Below, piece by piece: positions 7,652-15,575 of a stretch of DNA of 64,000 nucleotides; the stretch's first letter is position 1; every line of letters begins with the position of its first letter. Position numbers and translations under genes: made by a program. This DNA is from Thiobacillus denitrificans (GTDB lineage Bacteria; Pseudomonadota; Gammaproteobacteria; Burkholderiales; Thiobacillaceae), in contig DHHQ01000005.1 in assembly GCA_002403375.1 (NCBI GenBank), positions 16,041 to 80,040 of the forward strand. The letters run 5' to 3'. A model generated the notes under the pieces. It ran no database searches and had not been told where the DNA came from. It saw nothing but the letters and a program-made list of their open reading frames with translations.

Positions 7652-9667
7652 TTACTTCGCGAGCGTGTCGAGCGCCTGCGCGTGCTGGGTGAATTCCTTC
7701 TCGAAATCGATGGTGTGCTTGGCCGACGACATCGCCAGCAGCGCGCCGCCCGGCTTGATCCGCAACCACACGCGGCGCTCGCGCACGTAGAGCATGAAGA
7801 ATACCCCGAGCGTCAGCAGCAGCGAGCCGAAGTAGACCACGTTCTTGCCCGGCGAGCGGGTCAGCTGCAGGCCGCTCGCCTTGACCTCGTCGTACGACAT
7901 AAGTTGCAGGTAGATCGGCGCGCCGTAGACGAACAGGTCGCTCATGCTGTTGAGCGTGTCGCGCACCAGCCAGCCGGTGGCGTCGTCGGACTGCGGCGGC
8001 GGCAGGCCGGCCTGGCGGTTGGCGACCTGCAGCGCCTCGAAGGCGGCGAGCTCGAGAATGCGCAGATAGGTGCCGGCCGCCTTCTCGCGCTCGGCCTCGG
8101 GCACCTTCTCCTCGATGAAGGCGCCGAGCGACTGGAATCCGCCTTCGGCGAACAGCGCCAGCACCTGGGTCGCGCTGAACTTCAGCCGGTCCTCGATCTC
8201 GGTCCCCCAGGCGTCCTGCGGCAGCGCCTCGCGGGCGAAGCGGGCGGCGATTTCCGGGCGAAGCTCGGGATCCAGCAGGGCGCCGCGCAGGCGCATGAAG
8301 CCGTCGATGTCGCCGTCGGCGTCGAGCGGCATGCGCAGGTAGCGGAACGCCTCGTTCGGCGACTCGCGCACGCCCGACATCAGGTACCAGCGGCCGTCGA
8401 GCTCCAGCGGCAGCATGTAGTTGGAGAATTCGCGCGCCTGGCCGCGCGCGTCGCGCAGCTTGTACTGGAAGCTCGGGCCGACGTTGCGCAGGTGGCGGTT
8501 GTCGCTGACCGGGCTGCCGCCGAGCACGCTCATGGTGTCGCCCGAGGTCTCCTCGATCTCCCCGCCCATGTTCTCGATGTTGAACGGGCGGAAGTCGACG
8601 AATTCGAGCGTGTAGTCGCCGCCGGCGCTGGTCAGCGTGGTGTTCTGGTGCACCGCGCCGTCGACCGGAAACGACGATGCCGTCGGGGCGAACAGGTTCC
8701 AGCCCCTGAGAGCGAGGCGGGTGCCGCCGTCGGCGAAGCTCGCCTGGTAGATCGCGATGCCGTCGTGGATCAGCGGATGGTTGACGGCGATCGTCGCCTC
8801 GCGGAGCTTGTTGCCGGAGCGGTCGAACAGTTCGACGTCGCTCTCGAAGCTCTTCGGCTGGCCGGTCGAGTAATGCTCGATGCGGAATTGCTTCAACGCG
8901 ACGACGAAGGGCAGGTCCTGCACCAGGTAGCCGTCGGCGACGTTGAGGAAGGCGACGTCGGCGCTCGACCCCTCGGGAATCTGCACGCTGCCGCGGAACG
9001 ACGGGTTGTCGGGCGAGAGCCGCGAAATCGCCGGCACCTGGCTCTGCGGGATGTCGCGCGTCTCGATCTTCTTCATGCCCAGGAACTGCTGGGCCTTGAA
9101 CACCAGGTTGCCGTCCATCAGGCCGCCGATGCAGATCATCACGATCGCGGCGTGCGCCAGGAAGTAGCCGAGGCGGTTCCAGCTGCCGGCCTTGGCGGCG
9201 AGCAGCACGCCGTCTTCGCGCGGCACCCGCCTGACCTTGTAGCCCTGTCCTTCGAGGTAGCGCTGCGCCTGGCCGGCGAGCGCGTCGGCCTCGAGGTCCG
9301 TGGAAACTTCGTGCCTGTGCTTGAACGCGGCGAGCGATGCTTCGCTGACGTGCTCGCGGAAGCTCTTCATCTCGCGCGTGAAGTTTGGCGCGTTGCGCCA
9401 GATGCACACGCTGGTCGAGACCACCAGGAAGGTCAGGATCACCAGGAACCAGCCCGCGTGGTAGACGTCGTAGAGCCCGAGCTTGCGGAACACCTCGAAC
9501 CAGAACGGACCGAGCTGGATGATGTAGTTGCTGTAGGGCTCCGCCTGCTTCAGCACGGTGCCGATGATCGACGCGATCGCGAGGATGGACAGCAGGCTGA
9601 TGGCGAAGCGCATCGAGCTCAGCAGTTCGAACAGGGACTTGCCGAAGGAGTGGGGGGCGGTGTTCAT
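7652..9667 (-). CDS. resB: Cytochrome c biogenesis protein ResB
   Basis: The start at 9667 (MNTAPHSFGKSLFELL) gives 671 residues and a typical ResB N-terminus; a start ten codons upstream is possible. Three N-terminal membrane segments (SMRFAISLLSILAIASIIGTV, about 15-35, then near 75 and 160), a large periplasmic domain and a C-terminal membrane segment (VYFGSLLLTLGVFFMLYVRER, about 610-630) give the ResB topology. It partners CcsA in system II cytochrome c assembly. A terminator separates it from the upstream cytochrome c4 gene, so the resB-ccsA pair probably has its own promoter. Confidence 0.93.
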   Translation of the reverse strand: MNTAPHSFGKSLFELLSSMRFAISLLSILAIASIIGTVLKQAEPYSNYIIQLGPFWFEVFRKLGLYDVYHAGWFLVILTFLVVSTSVCIWRNAPNFTREMKSFREHVSEASLAAFKHRHEVSTDLEADALAGQAQRYLEGQGYKVRRVPREDGVLLAAKAGSWNRLGYFLAHAAIVMICIGGLMDGNLVFKAQQFLGMKKIETRDIPQSQVPAISRLSPDNPSFRGSVQIPEGSSADVAFLNVADGYLVQDLPFVVALKQFRIEHYSTGQPKSFESDVELFDRSGNKLREATIAVNHPLIHDGIAIYQASFADGGTRLALRGWNLFAPTASSFPVDGAVHQNTTLTSAGGDYTLEFVDFRPFNIENMGGEIEETSGDTMSVLGGSPVSDNRHLRNVGPSFQYKLRDARGQAREFSNYMLPLELDGRWYLMSGVRESPNEAFRYLRMPLDADGDIDGFMRLRGALLDPELRPEIAARFAREALPQDAWGTEIEDRLKFSATQVLALFAEGGFQSLGAFIEEKVPEAEREKAAGTYLRILELAAFEALQVANRQAGLPPPQSDDATGWLVRDTLNSMSDLFVYGAPIYLQLMSYDEVKASGLQLTRSPGKNVVYFGSLLLTLGVFFMLYVRERRVWLRIKPGGALLAMSSAKHTIDFEKEFTQHAQALDTLAK

Positions 9668-9700
9668 TCTGGACGGGAAAAACCCTGTCTTGGGCACAAG

Positions 9701-9729
9701 TAAAAAAGGGTGACCTGCGTCACCCTTTC
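9701..9729 (-). terminator. Terminator downstream of the cytochrome c4 gene
   Basis: The sequence AAAGGGTGA-CCTGCG-TCACCCTTT (9706-9729) forms a 9-bp perfect hairpin. On the minus strand it is followed by TTTTTTA (9701-9707). It lies between the cytochrome c4 gene and resB and should end cytochrome transcripts. Confidence 0.75.
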
Positions 9730-9811
9730 ATCGACTGGAGTCAGCCGAATAAGTTTACCCGCTCTGGGCAGGCCGTGCTCGGCCGGCGCCGCGGCGCCAG
9801 CCGAGTCGCGA

Positions 9812-10441
9812 TCAACGCAGGCCCTGGATATAGGCGGACACGGCCTTCATGTCGGCATCGCTCATCTTGGCGGCGATGCTCTGCATCATCTTCGCGGCGT
9901 CGTTTTGGCGGGTGCCGACGCGGAACGCGGTCAGCTGGCCGTAGATGTAGTCGCTGTGCTGGCCGGCGAGGCGCGGGAACTGGGTCGGGATGCCCTGGCC
10001 CTGCGGGCCGTGGCACGAGGCGCACGCGGGAACGCCGGCGCCCTGCACGCCGCCACGGTAGACCTTCTCGCCGAGCACCGCGAGTTCCTGGTTCTTGGAA
10101 GTGCCGGGCTTGGGCTGCTGCATGCTGAAGTAGGCGGCCAGGTTCTGCATGTCCTGCGGCGAGAGCTTGGCGACGATGCCCGCCATCACGGCGTTCTTGC
10201 GCTCGCCCGACTTGAAGTCGTGGAGCTGCTTGTTGATGTACTCGTAGGTGAGGCCGGCGATCTTGGGGTTGGCCGGGGTCGTGCTGTTGCCGCTCACCGT
10301 GTGGCATGCCGCGCAGACGGAAACGACGATGCTTTCAGCCGCCTTGGGGTCGCCTTTGCTGGCCGCGGTGGCGGCAGGGGTGGCGGCAAAAGCGGAGGTG
10401 GTGGCCAGTGCGGCGACCAGGGAGACGACTAGTTTCATCAA
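9812..10441 (-). CDS. Dihaem cytochrome c4-type protein
   Basis: The 209-residue protein starts with a Sec signal peptide (MMKLVVSLVAALATTSAFAAT) followed by two similar class I cytochrome domains. The haem sites are CAACH (about 41-45) and CASCH (about 140-144). Candidate methionine ligands are seen in each half (SPQDMQNLAAYFSMQ and SDADMKAVSAYIQ). Dihaem c4 cytochromes are periplasmic electron carriers to terminal oxidases. The placement upstream of cytochrome c assembly genes is consistent. Transcription is divergent from engB across a 54-bp spacer. Confidence 0.92.
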   Translation of the reverse strand: MMKLVVSLVAALATTSAFAATPAATAASKGDPKAAESIVVSVCAACHTVSGNSTTPANPKIAGLTYEYINKQLHDFKSGERKNAVMAGIVAKLSPQDMQNLAAYFSMQQPKPGTSKNQELAVLGEKVYRGGVQGAGVPACASCHGPQGQGIPTQFPRLAGQHSDYIYGQLTAFRVGTRQNDAAKMMQSIAAKMSDADMKAVSAYIQGLR

Positions 10442-10454
10442 AAGCTCCTGAGGC

Positions 10455-10482
10455 TTGCAAAACTTGGGAAAAAAGGTAGTTT
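10455..10482 (+). promoter_or_regulatory. Possible sigma-70 promoter for engB
   Basis: TTGCAA (10455-10460) and TAGTTT (10477-10482) are 16 bp apart and lie just ahead of the engB ATG at 10496. The fit to the consensus is moderate and the 5' leader would be very short. Confidence 0.35.
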
Positions 10483-10495
10483 AGCGGCAACTAAT

Positions 10496-11134
10496 ATGAC
10501 TGCCAAGCCCGTGCTCAATCGCGCCCAATTCCATACTTCGGTCGCCCAGTTGCGCGATTTGCCGTTCAGCCGGGCCGAGATCGCGTTCGCCGGTCGCTCG
10601 AATGCCGGAAAATCGAGCGCAATCAATCTCTTGACGCGAATAAACCGCCTCGCGTTCACTTCCAAGACCCCCGGGCGGACCCAGCTCATCAATTTCTTCG
10701 AACTGGACCCCGACGTCTTCCTCGTCGACCTGCCGGGATACGGCTACGCGAAAGTCCCGCCGGCGGTGAAGGCCAAGTGGGAGACCCTGCTGTCGCGCTA
10801 CCTGCAGGAGCGCGCGCCGCTGGTCGGCATGGTGCTGATCATGGACGCGCGCCACCCGCTGACCCCGCTCGACCGGCAGATGCTCGACTGGTTCGCGCCG
10901 ACCGGCAAGCCGGTGCACATCCTGCTGTCGAAGGCCGACAAGCTGTCGAACAGCGAGAAGGCGCTCACGCTGCGGCGGGTCGCGCAAGAACTCGCCGCGT
11001 TCGGGAATGTCAGTGTTCAGCTGTTTTCGAGCCTGTCGCGGCTCGGCGCCGAAGAGGCCGGGGCGCTGATCGAGGGCTGGCTCGCCGAGGGCGTGCGGCA
11101 ACCCGATGCGGACGCCGCGGAAGGCGGCCAATAA
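10496..11134 (+). CDS. engB: Ribosome biogenesis GTPase EngB (YihA/YsxC)
   Basis: The 212-residue GTPase has all G motifs: G1 GRSNAGKSS (about 34-42), G3 DLPGYGYAK (about 80-88), G4 LSKADKLS (about 143-150) and a G5-like LFSSLSRLG. EngB is an essential factor in large ribosomal subunit assembly. The length and the N-terminal FHTSVAQLRDLP segment match the family. Expression is divergent from the cytochrome c4 gene. Downstream lies the spacer with a candidate minus-strand small RNA, whose terminator stem on this strand could also help end engB transcripts. Confidence 0.96.
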   Translation: MTAKPVLNRAQFHTSVAQLRDLPFSRAEIAFAGRSNAGKSSAINLLTRINRLAFTSKTPGRTQLINFFELDPDVFLVDLPGYGYAKVPPAVKAKWETLLSRYLQERAPLVGMVLIMDARHPLTPLDRQMLDWFAPTGKPVHILLSKADKLSNSEKALTLRRVAQELAAFGNVSVQLFSSLSRLGAEEAGALIEGWLAEGVRQPDADAAEGGQ

Positions 11135-11236
11135 AAAAGCCCCGACCAAGGGAGGGATCGGGGCCAAAAAATGCCTTAAGGGGATTAAGGCATCCCGCTC
11201 AGGGAGGAGAAGCGGGAGACGATACGAGACCGTCTG
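11135..11236 (-). ncRNA. Candidate small RNA with CU-rich hairpin loops
   Basis: Read on the minus strand, the spacer folds into four consecutive hairpins. The first has stem AGACG/CGUCU. The second has stem CCCGCU/AGCGGG with loop UCUCCUCCCUG (11193-11215). The third has stem UGCCUUAA/UUAAGGCA with a UCCCC loop and then UUUUUU (11165-11191). The fourth is GCCCCGA...UCGGGGC with loop UCCCUCCCUUGG and then UUUUUUAUU (11134-11164). Two U-tract terminators in series are on this strand only. Three loops expose C/U-rich, anti-Shine-Dalgarno-like sequence. A sigma-E-like promoter sits just upstream. The RNA is inferred from these signs; its 5' end is estimated. Confidence 0.6.
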
Positions 11237-11241
11237 CTAAC

Positions 11242-11270
11242 TCAGAGTAGACGCCGGTTTGGAAAGTTCC
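11242..11270 (-). promoter_or_regulatory. Sigma-E (ECF)-like promoter for the candidate small RNA
   Basis: On the minus strand GGAACTT (11264-11270) and TCTGA (11242-11246) are separated by 17 bp. These are exact matches to the RpoE -35 and -10 consensus; spacing in well-known RpoE promoters is about 16 bp, so this is one longer. Transcription would start near 11236 and enter the hairpin series. Confidence 0.5.
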
Positions 11271-11303
11271 ACAGCAGTCTGAAATTTTTTTGGAGATGTT
11301 TTC

Positions 11304-12311
11304 GTGACCCTGCCCTTCGGCCAATTTCCCGCCCGCCGCATGCGCCGCATGCGCCGCGACGATTTCTCCCGCCGCCTGATGCGTGAGCACACACTTACCG
11401 CGAACGACCTGATCTATCCGGTGTTCGTGCTCGACGGCCAGAACCGCCGCGAGCAGGTCGCGTCGATGCCCGGGGTCGAACGGCTATCGGTCGATCTGCT
11501 GCTGCCGGTGGCCGAGGAATGCGTGAAGCTGGGCATCCCCGCGCTCGCGCTGTTCCCGGTGATCGACGCCGGCCTCAAGACCGCCGGCGCGGAAGAAGCG
11601 GTCAACCCCGACGGGCTGGTGCCGCGCACGGTCGCGGCGCTCAAGGCGCGCTTCCCCGAACTCGGCATCATCACCGACATCGCGCTCGACCCCTATACCA
11701 GCCACGGCCAGGACGGCCTGATCGACGCCACCGGCTACGTGCTGAACGACGAGACCGTCGCGGTGCTGGCGCGGCAGGCGGTCGTGCACGCGCAGGCCGG
11801 CGCCGACGTCGTCGCGCCGTCCGACATGATGGACGGCCGCGTCGCCGCGCTGCGCGCCGCGCTCGAGGGCGCCGGCCACATCCACACCCGGATCCTCGCC
11901 TATGCCGCCAAGTACGCGTCGAGCTTCTACGGCCCGTTCCGCGACGCGGTCGGCTCGGCCGCGAACTTGGGCAAGGCAAACAAGTCCACCTACCAGATGG
12001 ACCCCGCCAACAGCGACGAAGCCCTGTGGGAGGTGGGAATGGACCTCGAGGAGGGCGCCGACATGATCATGGTCAAGCCGGGCATGCCCTATCTCGACGT
12101 CATCCGCCGCGTCAAGGACGCCTACGGCGCGCCGACCTACGCCTATCAGGTCAGCGGTGAATACGCTATGTTGAAAGCAGCGGCACAGAACGGCTGGCTC
12201 GACGAGCGGGCCTGCGTGCTGGAAGCCCTGCTGGCGTTCAAGCGAGCGGGGGCTGACGGGGTGTTGACCTATTTTGCGCGCGACGTCGCGCGGTATCTAA
12301 AGACAGGATGA
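11304..12311 (+). CDS. hemB: Delta-aminolevulinic acid dehydratase (porphobilinogen synthase) HemB
   Basis: The 335-residue enzyme condenses two 5-aminolevulinate molecules to porphobilinogen in haem synthesis. A GTG start at 11304 follows a GGAG ribosome site. Visible motifs are RRMRRDDFSRRLMREH, ALFPVIDAG, the two Schiff-base lysine regions (YAAKYASSFYGPFRDA and MVKPGMPYLDVI) and YQVSGEYAMLKAA. The metal segment reads IALDPYTSHGQDG without cysteines, so this is the magnesium-type rather than the zinc-type enzyme (an inference from the family). Haem supply fits the cytochrome genes nearby. Confidence 0.97.
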   Translation: MTLPFGQFPARRMRRMRRDDFSRRLMREHTLTANDLIYPVFVLDGQNRREQVASMPGVERLSVDLLLPVAEECVKLGIPALALFPVIDAGLKTAGAEEAVNPDGLVPRTVAALKARFPELGIITDIALDPYTSHGQDGLIDATGYVLNDETVAVLARQAVVHAQAGADVVAPSDMMDGRVAALRAALEGAGHIHTRILAYAAKYASSFYGPFRDAVGSAANLGKANKSTYQMDPANSDEALWEVGMDLEEGADMIMVKPGMPYLDVIRRVKDAYGAPTYAYQVSGEYAMLKAAAQNGWLDERACVLEALLAFKRAGADGVLTYFARDVARYLKTG

Positions 12312-12426
12312 TCGCTTATGCATCAAGTTATCCAGTGCTGTGGCCGTGATTCGAGCAGGACGCAGCGACCGGATGACCTGCATGATCTGCATGATCTGCA
12401 TGCACGAATTCCTCGCGACCCCAAGC

Positions 12427-13236
12427 ATGCCGGCTGAAATTCCGAAGATGTTCACCGGCCTCAGGCGCCGCCAGCAGGACCCCGACGAATGGGACCGGAC
12501 CATCGTCGCGTTCCAGTCGCCCTACCAGCTGAAGGATCTTTGCCTCGACCAGAGCCAGGCGCAGGCGGAGGACACCACCCGCGTCAGCCGCCAGGAATTC
12601 AAGGTGCGGATCGCCACCACCGAGGACCGCCGCAAGTCGGCGAGCCTGCTGATCGAGAAGATGTACAGCTGGCGCGGCTACGAGGCAGACGCGATCAACC
12701 GCGACCCCAACCGCATCACCCTCGTCGCCCACCAGGAAAACAAGGTGGCCGGGACCGTGACCCTGGGCCTCGACAGCCCCAGGGGCCTGGTCGTCGACGA
12801 GCTGTACAAGCCCGAGATCGACGCCTTGCGGGCCAGGGGCAGGAAAATCGCCGAGCTCACCAAGCTCGCCGTCGACGAGACCTCGGCGTCCAAGTCGGTG
12901 CTCGCCGCGCTGTTCCACATCGCCTTCATCTACGCCTTCCACATCCACAAGTACACGGACTTCGTGATCGAGGTGAATCCCCGGCACGAGCGCTTCTACA
13001 AGCGGATGCTGGGCTTCGAGTGCATCGGCGCGGAACGGATGTGCCCCCGGGTCGGTGCGCCGGCCGTGCTGCTCCACCTCGACCTCGAGTACATCGACCG
13101 CAAGATTGCCGAGCTCGGTGGCGTCCTGCCGCCGCCGCCGGGGGAAAAGTCGCTCTATCCCTACGGCTTCTCCAAGCAGGACGAACTCGGCATCGCCCAC
13201 CGCCTGCTGGGCGAATCGCTCATTGGGCAGGCGTGA
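12427..13236 (+). CDS. FeeM-like N-acyl amino acid synthase
   Basis: The protein from MPAEIPKMF is 269 residues. It resembles the FeeM catalytic domain family, acyl-ACP dependent enzymes with a GNAT-like fold that make long-chain N-acyl amino acids. Segments supporting this are FKVRIATTEDRRKSASLLIEKMY, the core strand VAGTVTLGLDS, IAELTKLAVDE, LAALFHIAFIYAF and FVIEVNPRHERFYKRMLGF. Upstream starts at 12373 (ATG) and 12340 (GTG) are possible, but that stretch is made of a 9-bp tandem repeat and looks non-coding. The thiF-like and nitroreductase genes follow closely. Substrates are unknown. Confidence 0.72.
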   Translation: MPAEIPKMFTGLRRRQQDPDEWDRTIVAFQSPYQLKDLCLDQSQAQAEDTTRVSRQEFKVRIATTEDRRKSASLLIEKMYSWRGYEADAINRDPNRITLVAHQENKVAGTVTLGLDSPRGLVVDELYKPEIDALRARGRKIAELTKLAVDETSASKSVLAALFHIAFIYAFHIHKYTDFVIEVNPRHERFYKRMLGFECIGAERMCPRVGAPAVLLHLDLEYIDRKIAELGGVLPPPPGEKSLYPYGFSKQDELGIAHRLLGESLIGQA

Positions 13237-13265
13237 AGGCGGCGGAGGCATGAACGAGGGGCCGC

Positions 13266-14123
13266 ATGCCCCCGTTTGACTATGCGACCGCGTTCAGCCG
13301 CAACATCGGCTGGCTGACCGAGGCCGAGCAGCAGTCGCTCCGCGGCAAGCGCGTTGCCATCGCCGGGATGGGGGGCGTGGGCGGGTTTCATCTGCTCACC
13401 CTCGCGCGGCTCGGCATCGAGAAATTCAACATCGCCGATCTCGACAGCTTCGAGCTCGCCAACTTCAACCGCCAGGCCGGCGCCGCCATCAGCACGCTCG
13501 ACCGTCCCAAGGTCGACGTGCTCGCCGAGATGGCGCGCGACATCAACCCCGAGGCGGACATCCGCGTCTTCCCGCAGGGCGTCGCCGCGGACAACCTGCC
13601 GGATTTCTTCCGCGACGTCGACCTCTACGTCGACGGCCTCGACTTCTTCGCCTTCGATGCCCGCGAGCGGGTGTTCGGCTGGTGTGCCGACCAGCGCATC
13701 CCGGCGGTGACGGTCGCCCCGCTCGGCATGAGCGGCGGCTTGCTGAACTTCCTGCCCGGGGCCATGAGCTTCGAGGACTACTTCGGGCTCGCCGGCCGGC
13801 CCGAGCTCGAGAAGGCGGTGCGCTTCCTGGTCGGCCTCGCGCCCGCCCTGCTGCACCGGCACTACCTCGCCGACCGCACTCGGGTCGACCTGCGGGCGAG
13901 GAGAGGCCCGTCCACCGTCGTCGCCTGCCAGCTCTGCGCCGGCATCGCCGCGGGCGAGGCGCTCAAGATCCTGCTCGGGCGCGGCAAGGTGTGGGCCGCC
14001 CCCCATGGCATCCAGTTCGACGCCTACCGCAACAAGCTCGCCCACACCTGGCGACCGGGGGGGAACCGCAATCCGCTGAACCGGCTGGCCATTGCTATCG
14101 CCAGGCGGCAACTGGGAATCTGA
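13266..14123 (+). CDS. ThiF/MoeB/E1-like adenylyltransferase
   Basis: The 285-residue protein has a Rossmann-type ATP site IAGMGGVGGFHLLTLARLG (about 31-49) and the E1 motif ADLDSFELANFNRQAGA with the arginine finger (about 57-73). It also has DLYVDGLDFFAFDAR (about 119-133) and APLGMSG. Only one CxxC (CQLC, about 221-224) is seen, whereas zinc-bearing MoeB has two. No MoaD/ThiS-like partner is nearby, so the substrate may be a small carboxylate rather than a sulfur carrier. It starts 29 bp after the FeeM-like gene and is followed one base after its stop by the nitroreductase. Confidence 0.85.
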   Translation: MPPFDYATAFSRNIGWLTEAEQQSLRGKRVAIAGMGGVGGFHLLTLARLGIEKFNIADLDSFELANFNRQAGAAISTLDRPKVDVLAEMARDINPEADIRVFPQGVAADNLPDFFRDVDLYVDGLDFFAFDARERVFGWCADQRIPAVTVAPLGMSGGLLNFLPGAMSFEDYFGLAGRPELEKAVRFLVGLAPALLHRHYLADRTRVDLRARRGPSTVVACQLCAGIAAGEALKILLGRGKVWAAPHGIQFDAYRNKLAHTWRPGGNRNPLNRLAIAIARRQLGI

Positions 14124-14124
14124 T

Positions 14125-15216
14125 ATGGCCCAAGCAATACCTGACCACCTGCATCGCATCCTCGACCTTGCCCGCTGGGCGCCCAGCGGCGACAACACCC
14201 AGCCCTGGCGTTTCGAGGTCCTTGGCGACGAACACGTGCGGGTGCACGGCCTCGATACCCGCGATCACGTCGTCTACGACCTCGACGGCCATGCGAGCCA
14301 GCTCGCGGTCGGCGCGTTGCTGGAAACTCTCGCCATCGCCGCCACCGGAGAGCGGCGCCAGGCCCGCATCCGACGCATCCCGGACACGCCCGACGACCAT
14401 CTGCTGATCGACGTCGAGTTCGATCCCGCGGCGGGGGGCGCTGACCCGCTGATTGATGTCATTGAAAAACGCGTGGTGCAGCGGCGCCCGATGTCGACCC
14501 GGCCGCTCACGCAGGCGCAGCGACAGGCGCTGGAAAACGCCCTGCCCGCGGGCTTTCGCGTGCGCTGGTTCGAGCCGCTCGCCGAACGCTGGCGGGTCGC
14601 CCGCCTGCTGTTCGACAACGCCAAGATCCGCCTCACGATACCCGAGGCCTTCGAAGTCCACCGCTCGGTGATCGAGTGGGGCGCGCGCTTCAGCGCCGAC
14701 AGGATCCCCGACCAGGCGGTCGGCGTCGATCCGCTGACCGCCCGCCTGATGCGCTGGGCGATGGCGGACTGGCGGCGCATCGCGCGGCTGAATCGCTGGG
14801 CCCTGGGCGACCTGCCGCCGCGCATCCAGCTCGACCTGCTGCCGGGCCTGGCCTGCGCCGCACATTTCACCCTGCTCGCGCCGGCCGCGCTGCGCACGGT
14901 GGACGACTACCTGGACGCAGGCCGCGCCATGCAGCGCTTCTGGCTCACTGCCGCAAGCCAGGGGCTCTACGTCCAGCCGGAGATGACGCCGGTCATTTTC
15001 AGCCGCTATCACCGCGAGCGCCGGCATTTCACCCAAACGGCCGCGGCGGCCGCGAAGGTCGAAGACCTGAACCGGCGCCTGGCAGCGATGCTGGCCGGGG
15101 AAAGCGTCGACCGCCTGTTCTTCATGGGGCGCGCCGGCGACGGCCCCCCGCCCCGGGCGCGCTCCGTCCGGCGTCCGCTGGAACAACTGCTCGTGAGCGG
15201 CCGATCCGATTCCTGA
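14125..15216 (+). CDS. Nitroreductase-family flavoprotein
   Basis: The 363-residue protein opens with ILDLARWAPSGDNTQPWRFEV, the FMN-binding start of the nitroreductase fold. VIEKRVVQRRPMSTRPLT holds a second phosphate-binding arginine cluster, and DAGRAMQRFWLTAASQGLYVQPEM is the usual late motif. It is longer than ordinary nitroreductases because of an insertion and a C-terminal tail. The gene begins one base after the thiF-like stop, so the two are surely co-translated. A mycobacterial protein type (Rv1355c/MoeY) carries ThiF and nitroreductase domains in one chain, which supports a joint function. The reaction is unknown. Confidence 0.85.
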   Translation: MAQAIPDHLHRILDLARWAPSGDNTQPWRFEVLGDEHVRVHGLDTRDHVVYDLDGHASQLAVGALLETLAIAATGERRQARIRRIPDTPDDHLLIDVEFDPAAGGADPLIDVIEKRVVQRRPMSTRPLTQAQRQALENALPAGFRVRWFEPLAERWRVARLLFDNAKIRLTIPEAFEVHRSVIEWGARFSADRIPDQAVGVDPLTARLMRWAMADWRRIARLNRWALGDLPPRIQLDLLPGLACAAHFTLLAPAALRTVDDYLDAGRAMQRFWLTAASQGLYVQPEMTPVIFSRYHRERRHFTQTAAAAAKVEDLNRRLAAMLAGESVDRLFFMGRAGDGPPPRARSVRRPLEQLLVSGRSDS

Positions 15217-15367
15217 CGTTGGCTCAAGATCGACTTGCGGTGGCCGAGCTTTCGGGCCCAAGCCTATCGCGAAACACAGTGCTGCCTCGAACGTCTTGGC
15301 CCGAGAAGGACCGGGGCGCCTCGGCGGGCAAGCCCTGGCTTTTCCTTTTGCCCGGAGCAAGCAGAAA
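15217..15367. other. Non-coding spacer downstream of the nitroreductase gene
   Basis: This is the first part of a 359-bp gene-free stretch. No terminator, repeat or supported reading frame was seen in it. The second part contains the PEP-CTERM regulatory sites listed separately. Confidence 0.6.
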
Positions 15368-15386
15368 GGTGTCGGTTTTTTTTACA
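15368..15386 (+). promoter_or_regulatory. Candidate PrsR-binding box 1 (PEP-CTERM box)
   Basis: GGTGTCG-N9-ACA with a T-rich core. The same arrangement with identical spacing occurs at 16639-16657 upstream of the second PEP-CTERM gene. It lies about 107 bp upstream of a sigma-54 promoter, a normal position for an enhancer site. PrsR, encoded at 25848-27200, is the likely binder (inference). Confidence 0.5.
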
Positions 15387-15473
15387 GCAGAGATCCGGGG
15401 CATGGAACGCTGGCAAGTTGATCCAGTTGTTTTGTCATTCTCAATCAGTCGGTTGGGTGATTTCTTCGGGTTC

Positions 15474-15489
15474 TGGCACGCCTCGTGCT
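15474..15489 (+). promoter_or_regulatory. Sigma-54 promoter of the first PEP-CTERM gene
   Basis: TGGCACG-CCTC-GTGCT. The -24 element is a full match, and GG (15475-15476) and GC (15487-15488) are exactly 10 bp apart, as RpoN requires. Transcription should start near 15500, about 75 bp before the gene. Confidence 0.7.
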
Positions 15490-15575
15490 GTTGCCGAGGC
15501 ATAGGGTGAAACGGCTCAGTTTCCCCCGCTGGGAACTGTCCCTTCCATCAAGTGAACCCTCTAGAGGAGAGTGAG

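Noticed and set aside
6131..9703. A 1190-codon open frame on the plus strand opposite soxY, ccsA and resB.
   Set aside because: The opposite strand encodes three clear conserved proteins. The plus-strand translation is low complexity (Arg/Ala/Glu/His rich) and typical of antisense frames in GC-rich coding DNA.
11135..11165. Simple forward terminator of engB.
   Set aside because: The hairpin is followed by A residues on the plus strand; the T tract belongs to the minus strand. It may assist engB termination, but it is better explained as the end of a minus-strand RNA.
15217..15509. Short plus- and minus-strand frames between the nitroreductase and the first PEP-CTERM gene.
   Set aside because: No conserved motif or ribosome site was seen, and the stretch is better explained as the regulatory region with the sigma-54 promoter.
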